This document shows, in pieces, positions 1 to 6,790 of a stretch of DNA of 7,103 nt. The notes below the pieces were generated by a model that was given only the letters and a program-made list of their open reading frames with translations, was not told the DNA's origin and did no database searches. How positions within the stretch are numbered: position 1 is the first letter of the stretch; each line of letters opens with the position of its first letter. The stretch spans positions 1 through 7,103 of the forward strand of contig JAOACV010000124.1 in NCBI GenBank assembly GCA_026417675.1, given 5' to 3'. This DNA comes from Verrucomicrobiia bacterium (GTDB lineage Bacteria > Verrucomicrobiota > Verrucomicrobiia > CAIQCK01). The position numbers were made by a program, and so were the translations under genes.

Positions 1-693
1 GGCGAGGTCCGTGTGACGGGTCGCGGCCACGGCGAACAATGGAATCCCGCGACAGGCGCAATCGCACCGCTGCCCGCCAATGGCAAAGCGAAGCTGCGGC
101 TCGATCCATACGGCGCGACGCTGCTGCGCTACGCGAAGACGGAGCCAGCGCGGCGGTTGCCGGCAACGAGCGGCGGCCTGCCGGGAGTGGCGCTGCGGCC
201 TTTGCCCGACGTGAAGCCTGTGGTCGGCGCCGGCAAGTTCGTGCGCGCGGAACTGTCGGGCGATGCCTCACGCTGGCGCGCCGTCGGCACGGTGACAAAA
301 AGCCAAGTGGACACGCACCTGTTCCTGTCGTTCAACTTCCCGCAGCCGGTGGACCTCCGCGGCGCCGAAGTGCTGGCGTTGGACACCTGGGTGCCGGAGG
401 GACAGACGACACCGACCGAGCTGCTGGCGATCTTGCACGACAAACAAGGCAACGACTACATCGCCCGCGCGGGCCGCTCACTCAACGCGGCGGGATCCTG
501 CCGGTCGTTTGTTCTCCTGAGCCAGTTTCACCTTGCCGGATGGAGCAAGGACCGCGACGCCCGACTCGATCTTTCCGCGGTGGCGGCGATCCGGATCGGT
601 TGGGGCGGCTACCTCGGCACGGCGGGCGAGAAGGTGGACTTCGCGACTGCCCCGCCTCAACTCGGCCGGTTTGCCGCGCAAGACGATCGCTAG
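1..693 (+). CDS. C-terminal part of a probable secreted polysaccharide-active enzyme (5' end outside window)
   Basis: The frame is open from base 1 and ends at a TAG, giving 230 residues of a longer protein. A GTG at base 13 is only an internal valine, not a start. Residues 1-43 resemble the small beta-sandwich tail found after the catalytic part of large glycoside hydrolases such as GH2-like or GH106-type enzymes: a strand, then GEQWNPATGAIAPL, then LDPYGATLLRY. That pattern is known from the families; no catalytic residues lie in the window, so the family cannot be fixed. A proline/arginine-rich linker (about 44-75) leads to a second beta-rich domain (about 76-220). This has alternating strands, tryptophans (W92, W130, W181, W201) and the phrases LALDTWVPEG and AAIRIGWGGYLG, consistent with a jelly-roll carbohydrate-binding-like module. 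Likely role, inferred: binding or cleaving a polysaccharide outside the cytoplasm. A 74-base gap separates it from the next gene. Confidence 0.8.
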   Translation, partial: GEVRVTGRGHGEQWNPATGAIAPLPANGKAKLRLDPYGATLLRYAKTEPARRLPATSGGLPGVALRPLPDVKPVVGAGKFVRAELSGDASRWRAVGTVTKSQVDTHLFLSFNFPQPVDLRGAEVLALDTWVPEGQTTPTELLAILHDKQGNDYIARAGRSLNAAGSCRSFVLLSQFHLAGWSKDRDARLDLSAVAAIRIGWGGYLGTAGEKVDFATAPPQLGRFAAQDDR

Positions 694-767
694 CGGGTCG
701 CGCAGGCATAATAGAGCTTCGATGTGATGAAGCGGATTGGCAAAAGCCTCAAAAGGGAAGAACGACG

Positions 768-1742
768 ATGATGGGCCGCAAAGAACGTGTCAGCCGCGCC
801 ATCGAGTTTCGCCGGCCGGACCGCGTGCCGATTGTTTTCTGGAACCGCAATCAGACCGAAGGCGACGTGCTCCTCTATCATCTCGCGCTCGGCGTGCCGG
901 GCGATGGCACGGCCAACGCGTGGGATTGGTCGGTCAACGAGTGGGGCTATCATCTGGTGAAGTCCGGCGACGGCACCATGGGGCATCCGGTCGAGCCGGT
1001 GTACCGCGATCTGCCGCGCCCGGACGACATTCGCGTTCCGCCGTTGCGCGAGGAGGAGCGGATGTCGGCGACGCCGGCGTTCTTCGAGAAGTGCGGCGAC
1101 CGTTACCGGCTGGCGAGCTTCGACCTGAGCGGCTTCACGGTCTATACGTTCCTGCGAGGTTTTGAGAACGCGATGCAGGATTTCTTGCTGGAGCCGCAGG
1201 GGTTCGCGGCGCTGATGGACCGCATCATGGACTTCGAGTGTGACCTGATGCGGATGGCAGCGCGGCACGGGTTTCACGGCATCCATTTCGCCGACGATTG
1301 GGGGACGCAGTCCGGCATGATGATCTCGCCGTCATTGTGGCGGGAGTTGTTCAAGCCGCGCTATGCCCGGCAGTTCGCGCTGGCGCATGAGTTGGGCCTG
1401 CACACGTGGTATCACTGCTGCGGCGAGTTTGTGGAGATCATGGAAGACTTCCGCGAGATCGGCGTGGACGTGCTGAACATCTCCCAGCCGAACGTGAACG
1501 ACATCGCCGAGGTCGGCCGGCGGCTCCGCGGCCGGCAGGCGTTCATGATGCCGATCAGCTACCAGACTGTCTCGATCACGGGCACACCGGAGGAAATTTA
1601 CGCGGAGGCGGAACGACTATATCGGCTGCTCGGCACGCCGGAGGGCGGGTTCATCGGCTATGTCGAGGAATACAGCGTGATGGGCATGTCCGAGCGCAAC
1701 TACCGCGCCTGCGGCGAGGCGTTCCGGAGACTTCAGCCTTGA
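768..1742 (+). CDS. URO-D superfamily protein A (methyltransferase-like, not HemE)
   Basis: A 324-residue cytoplasmic protein with no signal peptide. The start is set at ATG 768 (ATG 771 is equally possible) because URO-D-like homologues begin with a short stretch before RERV-x-A; an AAAGGGAAG purine run lies just upstream. The frame stays open back to base 39, but that part overlaps the previous gene and is a shadow. Visible motifs: RRPDRVP (15-21), ADDWGTQSG (175-183), SPSLWRELFKP (187-197), YHCCG (215-219) and GVDVLNISQP (232-241). H216-x-C218 matches the H-x-C zinc motif of MtaA/MtbA-type methylcobamide methyltransferases. HemE's MRQAGRY signature is missing, so heme synthesis is unlikely. 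It is the most divergent of the three: it lacks the GG-x(2)-D-x-Q segment and the late histidine of the other two, and ends shortly after EGGFIGYVEEYSVMG. The substrate is unknown. It sits 30 bases ahead of the sulfatase gene and is probably co-transcribed with it. Confidence 0.9.
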   Translation: MMGRKERVSRAIEFRRPDRVPIVFWNRNQTEGDVLLYHLALGVPGDGTANAWDWSVNEWGYHLVKSGDGTMGHPVEPVYRDLPRPDDIRVPPLREEERMSATPAFFEKCGDRYRLASFDLSGFTVYTFLRGFENAMQDFLLEPQGFAALMDRIMDFECDLMRMAARHGFHGIHFADDWGTQSGMMISPSLWRELFKPRYARQFALAHELGLHTWYHCCGEFVEIMEDFREIGVDVLNISQPNVNDIAEVGRRLRGRQAFMMPISYQTVSITGTPEEIYAEAERLYRLLGTPEGGFIGYVEEYSVMGMSERNYRACGEAFRRLQP

Positions 1743-1772
1743 ACAACTAGCGAATCCCATAAACTCTCCGCC

Positions 1773-3125
1773 ATGAAACTTCTCAACCGGCTCATCATTG
1801 CGTTTCTCATCGGCCTTGCGGCGAAGCAGACGCCCGCCTCCGCCGCGAAACCCAACATCCTTGTCATCCTCGCCGACGACCTGGGCCGGGGCGATTACTC
1901 GGCGTTCGGGACGAAGGACATCCGCACGCCGGCCATTGACCGGCTCTGCCGCGAGGGGATGACGTTCGACAACTTCTACGCCAACAGTTGCGCCTGCTCG
2001 CCGACGCGCGCCGCGCTGTTGACCGGCCGCTATCCCGATCGCGTCGGTGTGCCCGGCGTCATCCGTCACACGCCGGAGAACTCGTGGGGATGGCTGTCGC
2101 CTCGCGTCACGTTGCTGCCGCAGGCGCTCAAGCGCGCCGGCTATCACAGCGCTCTCGTCGGCAAATGGCATCTCGGCCTCGAATCGCCCAACACACCGAC
2201 GGAGCGCGGCTTCGATTTCTTCCACGGTTTCCTCGGCGACATGATGGAGGATTACTGGACGCACCGGCGCGACGGGCAGAACTTCATGCGCCGCAACCGC
2301 GAGGTGATTGACCCGCAGGGCCACGCCACAGACCTCTTCACCGGCTGGGCGTGCGATTATCTGGCCGAGCGGGCGAAGTCGGGCAAGCCGTTCTTCCTCT
2401 ACCTCGCCTACAACGCGCCGCACGACCCGATTCAGCCGCCGCCGGAATGGCTCGCGAAAGTCACCGCCCGCGAGCCGGGCATCAGCGAGCAACGCGCCAG
2501 GCTCGTCGCGTTGATCGAGCACATGGACAGCGGCGTCGGCCAGGTCCTTGACACGCTCGACCGGCTCAAGCTGGCCGAGAACACGCTGGTCATCTTCACT
2601 TCTGACAACGGCGGCGCGCTTCAGTTCGGCGCGAACAACGGCCCGTGGCGCAGCGGCAAGACGCACGTCTATGAAGGCGGCCTGCGCGTGCCGGGCGTCG
2701 CGCGCTGGCCCGGCCGCGTCGCCCCCGGCAGCCGCACCACGCGCGTCACGCTCACGATGGACATCTTCGCGACCGCGCTCGATGCCGCGGGCCTCCAGCC
2801 GCCGCCCGGCACCGATGGCCTGAGTTTCCTGCCGGCGCTGCTCGGCCGATGCGACGCGGAGCCGAAGCGCGACTGCTACTTCGTGCTGCGCGAGGGCGGC
2901 CCTCTGTTCGGTGGCAAGACCATCGAGGCGCTGCGTCGCGGCGACTGGAAGGTCGTCCAGGACCGTCCGACCTCGCCGTTGGAACTCTACAACCTCCAGC
3001 GCGACCCGCAGGAGACCACCGACCTCGCCGCGAAGGAGAAGACCATGCTGCGCGATCTGTCGGCGGCGTTGCGCGTGCAAATCCAGCGCGGCGGCGCCGT
3101 GCCGTGGCAGCCGCCTGAAAAGTAG
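1773..3125 (+). CDS. Secreted formylglycine-dependent sulfatase (arylsulfatase family)
   Basis: A 450-residue type I sulfatase that hydrolyses sulfate esters, probably on a sulfated glycan. Residues 1-24 form a Sec signal peptide (MKLLNR, hydrophobic core LIIAFLIGLAA, cleavage near ASA/AKP), so it acts in the periplasm or outside. The core starts at PNILVILADDLG, where D35 and D36 are metal ligands. CSPTR at 75-79 followed by AALLTGRYP is the sulfatase signature; C75 is the residue converted to formylglycine. GKWHLG (130-135) supplies K131 and H133, APHDP supplies H217, SDNGG supplies D278 and N279, and K296 lies in RSGKTHVYEGG. The C-terminal RRGDWKVV and LELYNLQRDPQE are the usual small-domain motifs. 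All expected active-site residues are present and the length is normal. No maturase (FGE or anSME) is in the window. The start is the only ATG fitting the signal peptide; there is no clear Shine-Dalgarno. Substrate class (which sugar, which position) cannot be read from sequence alone. Confidence 0.96.
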   Translation: MKLLNRLIIAFLIGLAAKQTPASAAKPNILVILADDLGRGDYSAFGTKDIRTPAIDRLCREGMTFDNFYANSCACSPTRAALLTGRYPDRVGVPGVIRHTPENSWGWLSPRVTLLPQALKRAGYHSALVGKWHLGLESPNTPTERGFDFFHGFLGDMMEDYWTHRRDGQNFMRRNREVIDPQGHATDLFTGWACDYLAERAKSGKPFFLYLAYNAPHDPIQPPPEWLAKVTAREPGISEQRARLVALIEHMDSGVGQVLDTLDRLKLAENTLVIFTSDNGGALQFGANNGPWRSGKTHVYEGGLRVPGVARWPGRVAPGSRTTRVTLTMDIFATALDAAGLQPPPGTDGLSFLPALLGRCDAEPKRDCYFVLREGGPLFGGKTIEALRRGDWKVVQDRPTSPLELYNLQRDPQETTDLAAKEKTMLRDLSAALRVQIQRGGAVPWQPPEK

Positions 3126-3464
3126 AAGTCTGTGACAAAACACAACCCTGCATCGTGAAGCAACTCTTCTTCGTTCCTGGACTCGCCATCATTGCGCGCG
3201 CCGATAGGCTTCACCAAGCCGCCGGCGAATCACGGCCTCCACATCTTCGATTCGTTCAAGAAGCTCGATGAAAAACGCCACCTGGCGACCAATAACTTCC
3301 CCGGCAAACAACACGAGCTGGCGCTGCTGCATGACGACCTGGAGCCGTTCGGGATCGTCAGCCTCTACAATGAGCCGAAGTCGCAGCAACTCAGCGAATC
3401 CGCGGTGAAGCGGCGGACCGGGTTTCAGCGGAACGGCGGACACAGGCGAAGCCAAGTAAGAGCC
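3126..3464. other. Intergenic gap with open frames on both strands, no recognised gene
   Basis: This 339-base gap lies between the sulfatase and URO-D-like protein B. I see no tRNA, no terminator with a T-run and no obvious promoter. On the + strand, the frame of the downstream gene is open from 3192, but the peptide (including FDSFKKLDEKRHLATNNFP) resembles nothing I know, and URO-D-like proteins do not carry such an extension. On the - strand, a frame ending at a TGA at 3189-3191 could start at GTG 3443 and give 84 residues. Its second half is an amphipathic, helix-like stretch containing AFFIELLERIEDVEAVIRRR, but no good ribosome binding site precedes it. Hand-counted GC by codon position favours the + frame (see findings). 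It could be a gene remnant, a small unannotated gene or a non-coding spacer; I cannot decide. Confidence 0.5.
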
Positions 3465-4496
3465 ATGACCATGACCCCACGAGAACGAGTCCTGGCGGCG
3501 TTGCAACACGAGCAGCCCGACCGCACACCGCGCGATTTCTGGGCCGAGCCGCCAACGATGAAGCGGTTGTTCGACCACATCGGCCATAGCGACAAGGATC
3601 GGCTGCTGAACGCGCTTGGCGTGGATGTGCGGCATCTGGAGGCACCCGCGCCGCCGGAGCGCGAAATCGGCGACGGGTTGTTTCAGAACTTCTGGGGCGA
3701 GCGCTACGTTTATAAGCCGACGCCGTGGGGGCCGATGCGCGAGGACGCCAAGGGCGCGCTCGCGGAGGCAACCAGCTTCGCGGAACTGGAGGCGTTCCCG
3801 TGGCCGTCGCCGGATTGTCTCGATCGCTCGCAACTCAAAGCCCAATGCGCGCGCTACGAGAACTACGCGCTGCTCTACGGATTCGCCGACATCTGGCAGC
3901 GGCCCGCGCTGGTGCGCGGCTGGGAGGGGATGTTCATGGACATGGCGGAGCGGCCGCAGTGGGCGCATTTCCTCTCGCGGAAGTTCACGGACTTCTATCT
4001 GGAGGACTACACGCGCGCGGCGGAAATCACGAACGGGCGGATTGATCTCTATCTCGTCATCAGCGACCTCGGCACCCAGCGCGGGCCGCTTATCTCGACG
4101 GCGATGTTCCGCGAGTTTGTGGCGCCGTATTTGAAGGAGATGACGGCGCTGATTCACCGGGTCGGCGGAAAGGCGCTTTATCACAGTTGCGGGATGATCC
4201 GCCCGTTCATCCCGGAGTTGATCGCGTGCGGCGTGGACGTGCTCGACCCGATCCAGCCGACGTGCATCGAGATGCGGCCCGAAAGCCTCAAACGCGAGTT
4301 CGGCGACCGGCTGAGTTTCCACGGGGGCATTGACATGCAGAACCTGCTGCCGAAGGCCACGCCCGCCGAAGTCACAGCCGAGGCCCGGCGCTACTGCGAA
4401 GTGCTCGGCCAAGGCGGCGGCTACATCCTCGGCCCGGCGCACCTGTTCCAGCCCGACGTGCCGCCGGAGAACATCCTCGCCGTTTACCAAACATGA
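3465..4496 (+). CDS. URO-D superfamily protein B (methyltransferase-like, not HemE)
   Basis: A 343-residue cytoplasmic protein. The start is set at ATG 3465 (MTMTPRERV) because family members begin a few residues before RERV-x-A-A-L; ATG 3471 is an alternative, and the frame upstream to 3192 is treated as non-genic. The Shine-Dalgarno is weak. Motifs in order: EQPDRTP (16-22), ISDLGTQRGPLIS (199-211), YHSCG (239-243, with H240-x-C242), GVDVLDPIQP (256-265), FHGGIDMQNLLP (285-296) and GGGYILGPAHLFQPDVPPENI (within 317-337). H-x-C matches the zinc ligands of MtaA/MtbA-type methylcobamide methyltransferases. Where those enzymes have their third cysteine near the C-terminus, this protein has a G-P-A-H326 segment, so H326 is a candidate replacement ligand (inference). 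HemE's arginine-rich MRQAGRY motif is absent. It overlaps the next gene by four bases, implying coupled translation. Substrate unknown; a role on a small molecule from glycan breakdown is only a guess. Confidence 0.93.
   Translation: MTMTPRERVLAALQHEQPDRTPRDFWAEPPTMKRLFDHIGHSDKDRLLNALGVDVRHLEAPAPPEREIGDGLFQNFWGERYVYKPTPWGPMREDAKGALAEATSFAELEAFPWPSPDCLDRSQLKAQCARYENYALLYGFADIWQRPALVRGWEGMFMDMAERPQWAHFLSRKFTDFYLEDYTRAAEITNGRIDLYLVISDLGTQRGPLISTAMFREFVAPYLKEMTALIHRVGGKALYHSCGMIRPFIPELIACGVDVLDPIQPTCIEMRPESLKREFGDRLSFHGGIDMQNLLPKATPAEVTAEARRYCEVLGQGGGYILGPAHLFQPDVPPENILAVYQT
4493..4496 (+). other. ATGA start-stop overlap (translational coupling)
   Basis: The ATG of the secreted unknown protein (4493-4495) and the TGA of URO-D-like protein B (4494-4496) share bases. 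No Shine-Dalgarno precedes this ATG, so reinitiation by ribosomes finishing the upstream gene is the likely start mechanism. Confidence 0.85.
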
Positions 4497-5452
4497 GAAT
4501 GATTCATCCCCTCCTTTTCGTCCTGAGCGCCGTTTTCGTTCACGCCCAAGGCACCGCCGCCAAGCCGGAAGTCTGGATGATGCCGCCGGGCCACGACGAC
4601 GCGCGCGCGTTCCGCGAGTTGTTCGAGCAGCCGGACGCTTGGAAGGAAACGCGCTCGATGATCCACGTGCTGGCCTGCACCGACCTGCACACGAAGCGCC
4701 ACTTCAGCGACGACGAGATGAAAGCGTGGTTCGCGAAGATGAACGAGTGGGGGCTGAAGTTCGGGATGGAGGTCGGCGCGATCAAGCCCTGGGGACAGAC
4801 CGGCGAGAAGACGTTCAACGTCGAAAGGCCAATGTGGGACCGCGTGCAGCGGCTCGGCGGCAAGATTTACGCCATCGCGATGGACGAGCCGTTGCTGTGC
4901 TGCCGCCATCACATCAAGAAGCCGGACGATTACGCCGTGCAGGAGACGGCCAACTACATCGCGCTGGTCCGCAAACATTTCCCGGAAACGCTCGTCGGAG
5001 ACATCGAGACGTATCCGTCCATCCCGGTCGCCGACCACGTCTGGTGGATCGAGGCGTTGAACAAACGGTTGGCGGAGTTGGGCGTGCGCGGCCTTGACTT
5101 CTATCGGCTCGATGTGAACTGGGTGAACTTTGTCGTGCAGGGCCAAGGCTCGTGGCGCGAAGTGCGGAAGCTCGAACACGAATGCCGGAAACGAAAACTG
5201 TCGTTCAGCCTGATTTACTGGGCCAGCGGCCTGCCGGCGGTGCAGCGCAAAAAGCTGGCGGACGATTCGACGTGGTATGTCGGCATCATGGAGCAAGGTT
5301 ACGCCTACGCGCTCCAAGATGGGCGCCCGGACCAATATGTGATCGAGAGCTGGGTGCAGTCACCCTCGCGTTGCCTGCCGGAGACCGCCGAGTGGACTTT
5401 CACACGCTCGGTCCGGGATTTCGTGAAGAAGTTCGTCACTCCGAGACTGTAG
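4493..5452 (+). CDS. Secreted protein of unknown family, possible TIM-barrel glycosidase-like
   Basis: 319 residues, starting at an ATG that overlaps the previous stop (ATGA). A second ATG at 4499 would also leave a full signal peptide. Residues 1-18 are a Sec signal (hydrophobic LLFVLSAVF, cleavage near VHA/Q). I do not recognise the family. The mature part alternates short beta-strands with helices in a way that suggests a (beta/alpha)8 barrel: MIHVLACTD, KFGMEVGAIKPW, KIYAIAMDEPLLCC, TLVGDIETYPSIP, GLDFYRLDVNWVN, SFSLIYWAS, TWYVGIMEQGY and QYVIESWVQSP. Acidic residues sit at the strand ends where glycosidases keep catalytic groups: D131/E132, D170/E172, D207, E267, E285. Candidate acid-base pairs are E132 with E267 or E285, but this is inference. 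Tryptophans around those strands (W184, W185, W210, W243, W287) would suit sugar binding. Alternative: a non-catalytic or lyase-like barrel. The coupled start with URO-D-like protein B suggests a shared pathway. Confidence 0.9.
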   Translation: MRMIHPLLFVLSAVFVHAQGTAAKPEVWMMPPGHDDARAFRELFEQPDAWKETRSMIHVLACTDLHTKRHFSDDEMKAWFAKMNEWGLKFGMEVGAIKPWGQTGEKTFNVERPMWDRVQRLGGKIYAIAMDEPLLCCRHHIKKPDDYAVQETANYIALVRKHFPETLVGDIETYPSIPVADHVWWIEALNKRLAELGVRGLDFYRLDVNWVNFVVQGQGSWREVRKLEHECRKRKLSFSLIYWASGLPAVQRKKLADDSTWYVGIMEQGYAYALQDGRPDQYVIESWVQSPSRCLPETAEWTFTRSVRDFVKKFVTPRL

Positions 5453-5551
5453 GCCAGCCGACACCGGCCCGATGCGTCTCTTTCAGCGCCGACGAGAATT
5501 TGCCGTTCCACTAAACCGGCCGCGCGGGTATAAATGCCGCAGGAAACAACG
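5453..5551 (+). promoter_or_regulatory. Short spacer with an A/T-rich TATAAA element and a Shine-Dalgarno
   Basis: This 99-base gap between the secreted unknown gene and URO-D-like protein C holds TATAAA at 5529-5534, which stands out in GC-rich surroundings and resembles a -10 box. A convincing -35 at 16-18 bases upstream is missing: TTGCCG at 5500-5505 is 23 bases away, which is too far. AGGA at 5541-5544, seven bases before ATG 5552, is a good ribosome binding site and decides the start of the next gene. If the -10 is real, unit 3 may have its own promoter; otherwise it is read through from upstream. Confidence 0.25.
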
Positions 5552-6790
5552 ATGACATCGCGCGAACGGGTAACCAGAGCTGTCAACCATCAGATTCCGG
5601 ATCGCGTGCCGATTGACCTTGGGGGGCTGAAGGCATCCAGCATCGCCGCGATCGCCTACGACAAGCTGAAACGAAAGCTTGGCATTGCGACGCCGACGAA
5701 AGTGATTGACGCGCGGTTCATGATCGCGGCGCTCGAAGAGGCGGTGTTGCGCCGACTGCACGCGGACGTGGTGCCGTTGGACCTCTCGTGCGTGCTGCCG
5801 CTGTCGCGGCCCGACAGCGAGTGGATTCCGCGGCGGCTCTTTGACGGCACCAACGTGCTTTTTCCCCCGGACACGCGCATCGCGGAGGACGCCGCGGGCA
5901 ACTGGATTCTGCTCAACGCCGACGGCTCGCCCACGACCTTTCAGATGCCCAAGGGCGGCTATTACTTCGACGACACGTCGTTCAACCGGGGCGACCGGAT
6001 TGACCCGCAGAAGTTCCAGCCCGTGTCGGACATTTCGGACGAACACCTGGCGTTGCTGCGGCATTACGGGCGCGCGCTTTACCGCGACACTGACTACGCC
6101 ATCCTCGGCTGGGGCTTTGGCGTGTGCTTCCTCGGCCTGAGCCTGATCACCGACCGCTCCAGCAACGTGACGCAAGGGCTGACCGACGAGTGGATGATGA
6201 TGCTGATGACTGAGAAGGAAACCTGTCACGAGATGATGAACCGATCGGTCGAGGCGACGATCCAATGCCTGAAACTGGTGCATGAGGCGGTCGGCGACTG
6301 GGTCTTCGCTTGGGGCATCGCGGCCGATGACAGCGGCACGCAGCGCGGCGAGTTTGTTCGACCGGAACTTTGGGCGGAGATGATCAAACCGCATTACAAG
6401 AAGCTGTGTGACTGGATCCATGCCCATACGAAGTGGAAGGTCTTCCTCCACTGCTGCGGCTCGATCTACAACCTCATCCCGCACTTCATTGAGGCCGGCA
6501 TAGACATACTCAACCCTGTCCAAACCTCCGCCGCAAACATGGAGCCGGCGCGGTTGAAGAAAGAATTCGGCGACCGCATTGTTTTTTGGGGCGGCGGCTG
6601 CGATACGCAGAGTGTGCTCGGCAAAGCCAAGCCGGAGGAGATTCGGCAGCACGTGAAGGAACGTCTGCGCATCTTCAGTCCGGGCGGCGGCTACGTGTTC
6701 AACCAGATTCACAACATCCAAGCCAACGTCTCGCCAGAGAACATTCTGGCGATGTTTGACGCGGCTTACGAGTTGGGAGCCTACGCATGA
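5552..6790 (+). CDS. URO-D superfamily protein C (methyltransferase-like, not HemE)
   Basis: A 412-residue cytoplasmic protein, the longest of the three. ATG 5552 (MTSRERV) is chosen over ATG 5534 because AGGA sits seven bases upstream and homologues start just before RERV. Motifs: QIPDRVP (14-20), AADDSGTQRGEF (257-268), RPELWAEMIKPHY (270-282), LHCCG (299-303, H300-x-C302), GIDILNPVQ (316-324), FWGGGCDTQSVLG (345-357) and GGGYVFNQIHNIQANVSPENI (within 378-398). The extra length against A and B lies mainly between residues 80 and 200, in an aromatic-rich insert with a GGYYFDDTSF segment. H-x-C fits zinc binding as in MtaA/MtbA/CmuA. C350 is a further cysteine but lies only about 48 residues after the motif, and H387 occupies the late position. 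HemE hallmarks are absent. This layout (FWGGG-x-D-x-Q plus IHNIQ-x-N-x-SPENI) is, from memory, common in URO-D-like proteins of environmental bacteria whose function is unknown. It overlaps the next gene by ATGA. Confidence 0.93.
   Translation: MTSRERVTRAVNHQIPDRVPIDLGGLKASSIAAIAYDKLKRKLGIATPTKVIDARFMIAALEEAVLRRLHADVVPLDLSCVLPLSRPDSEWIPRRLFDGTNVLFPPDTRIAEDAAGNWILLNADGSPTTFQMPKGGYYFDDTSFNRGDRIDPQKFQPVSDISDEHLALLRHYGRALYRDTDYAILGWGFGVCFLGLSLITDRSSNVTQGLTDEWMMMLMTEKETCHEMMNRSVEATIQCLKLVHEAVGDWVFAWGIAADDSGTQRGEFVRPELWAEMIKPHYKKLCDWIHAHTKWKVFLHCCGSIYNLIPHFIEAGIDILNPVQTSAANMEPARLKKEFGDRIVFWGGGCDTQSVLGKAKPEEIRQHVKERLRIFSPGGGYVFNQIHNIQANVSPENILAMFDAAYELGAYA
6775..6779 (+). promoter_or_regulatory. Ribosome binding site GGGAG for the Tat-leader oxidoreductase
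   Basis: GGGAG lies inside the end of URO-D-like protein C, seven bases before ATG 6787. It fixes the start of the next gene and supports the ATGA overlap as a real junction. Confidence 0.6.

Noticed and set aside
716..733. GCTTC-(8 bases)-GAAGC inverted repeat between the first two genes
   Set aside because: Only five pairs and no following T-run, so neither a terminator nor a clear operator.
39..767. Upstream extension of URO-D-like A in the same frame
   Set aside because: It overlaps the end of the previous gene almost fully, is arginine-rich and lies before the normal family start.
3089..3114. GGCGGC...GCCGCC inverted repeat at the end of the sulfatase gene
   Set aside because: Lies inside the coding sequence, has no T-run and is the sort of repeat expected by chance in GC-rich codons.
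1617..3143. 508-codon open frame on the - strand across the sulfatase gene
   Set aside because: It is the antisense shadow of a sulfatase with every active-site residue intact; the translation is arginine/alanine-rich with no recognisable motif.
3445..4490. Long - strand open frame across URO-D-like B
   Set aside because: Shadow of a clear + strand gene. Only its last 84 codons, in the gap, are discussed as uncertain.
768..6790. True HemE (uroporphyrinogen decarboxylase of heme synthesis)
   Set aside because: Three divergent copies in a glycan locus, all lacking the MRQAGRY substrate-binding signature and carrying H-x-C instead.
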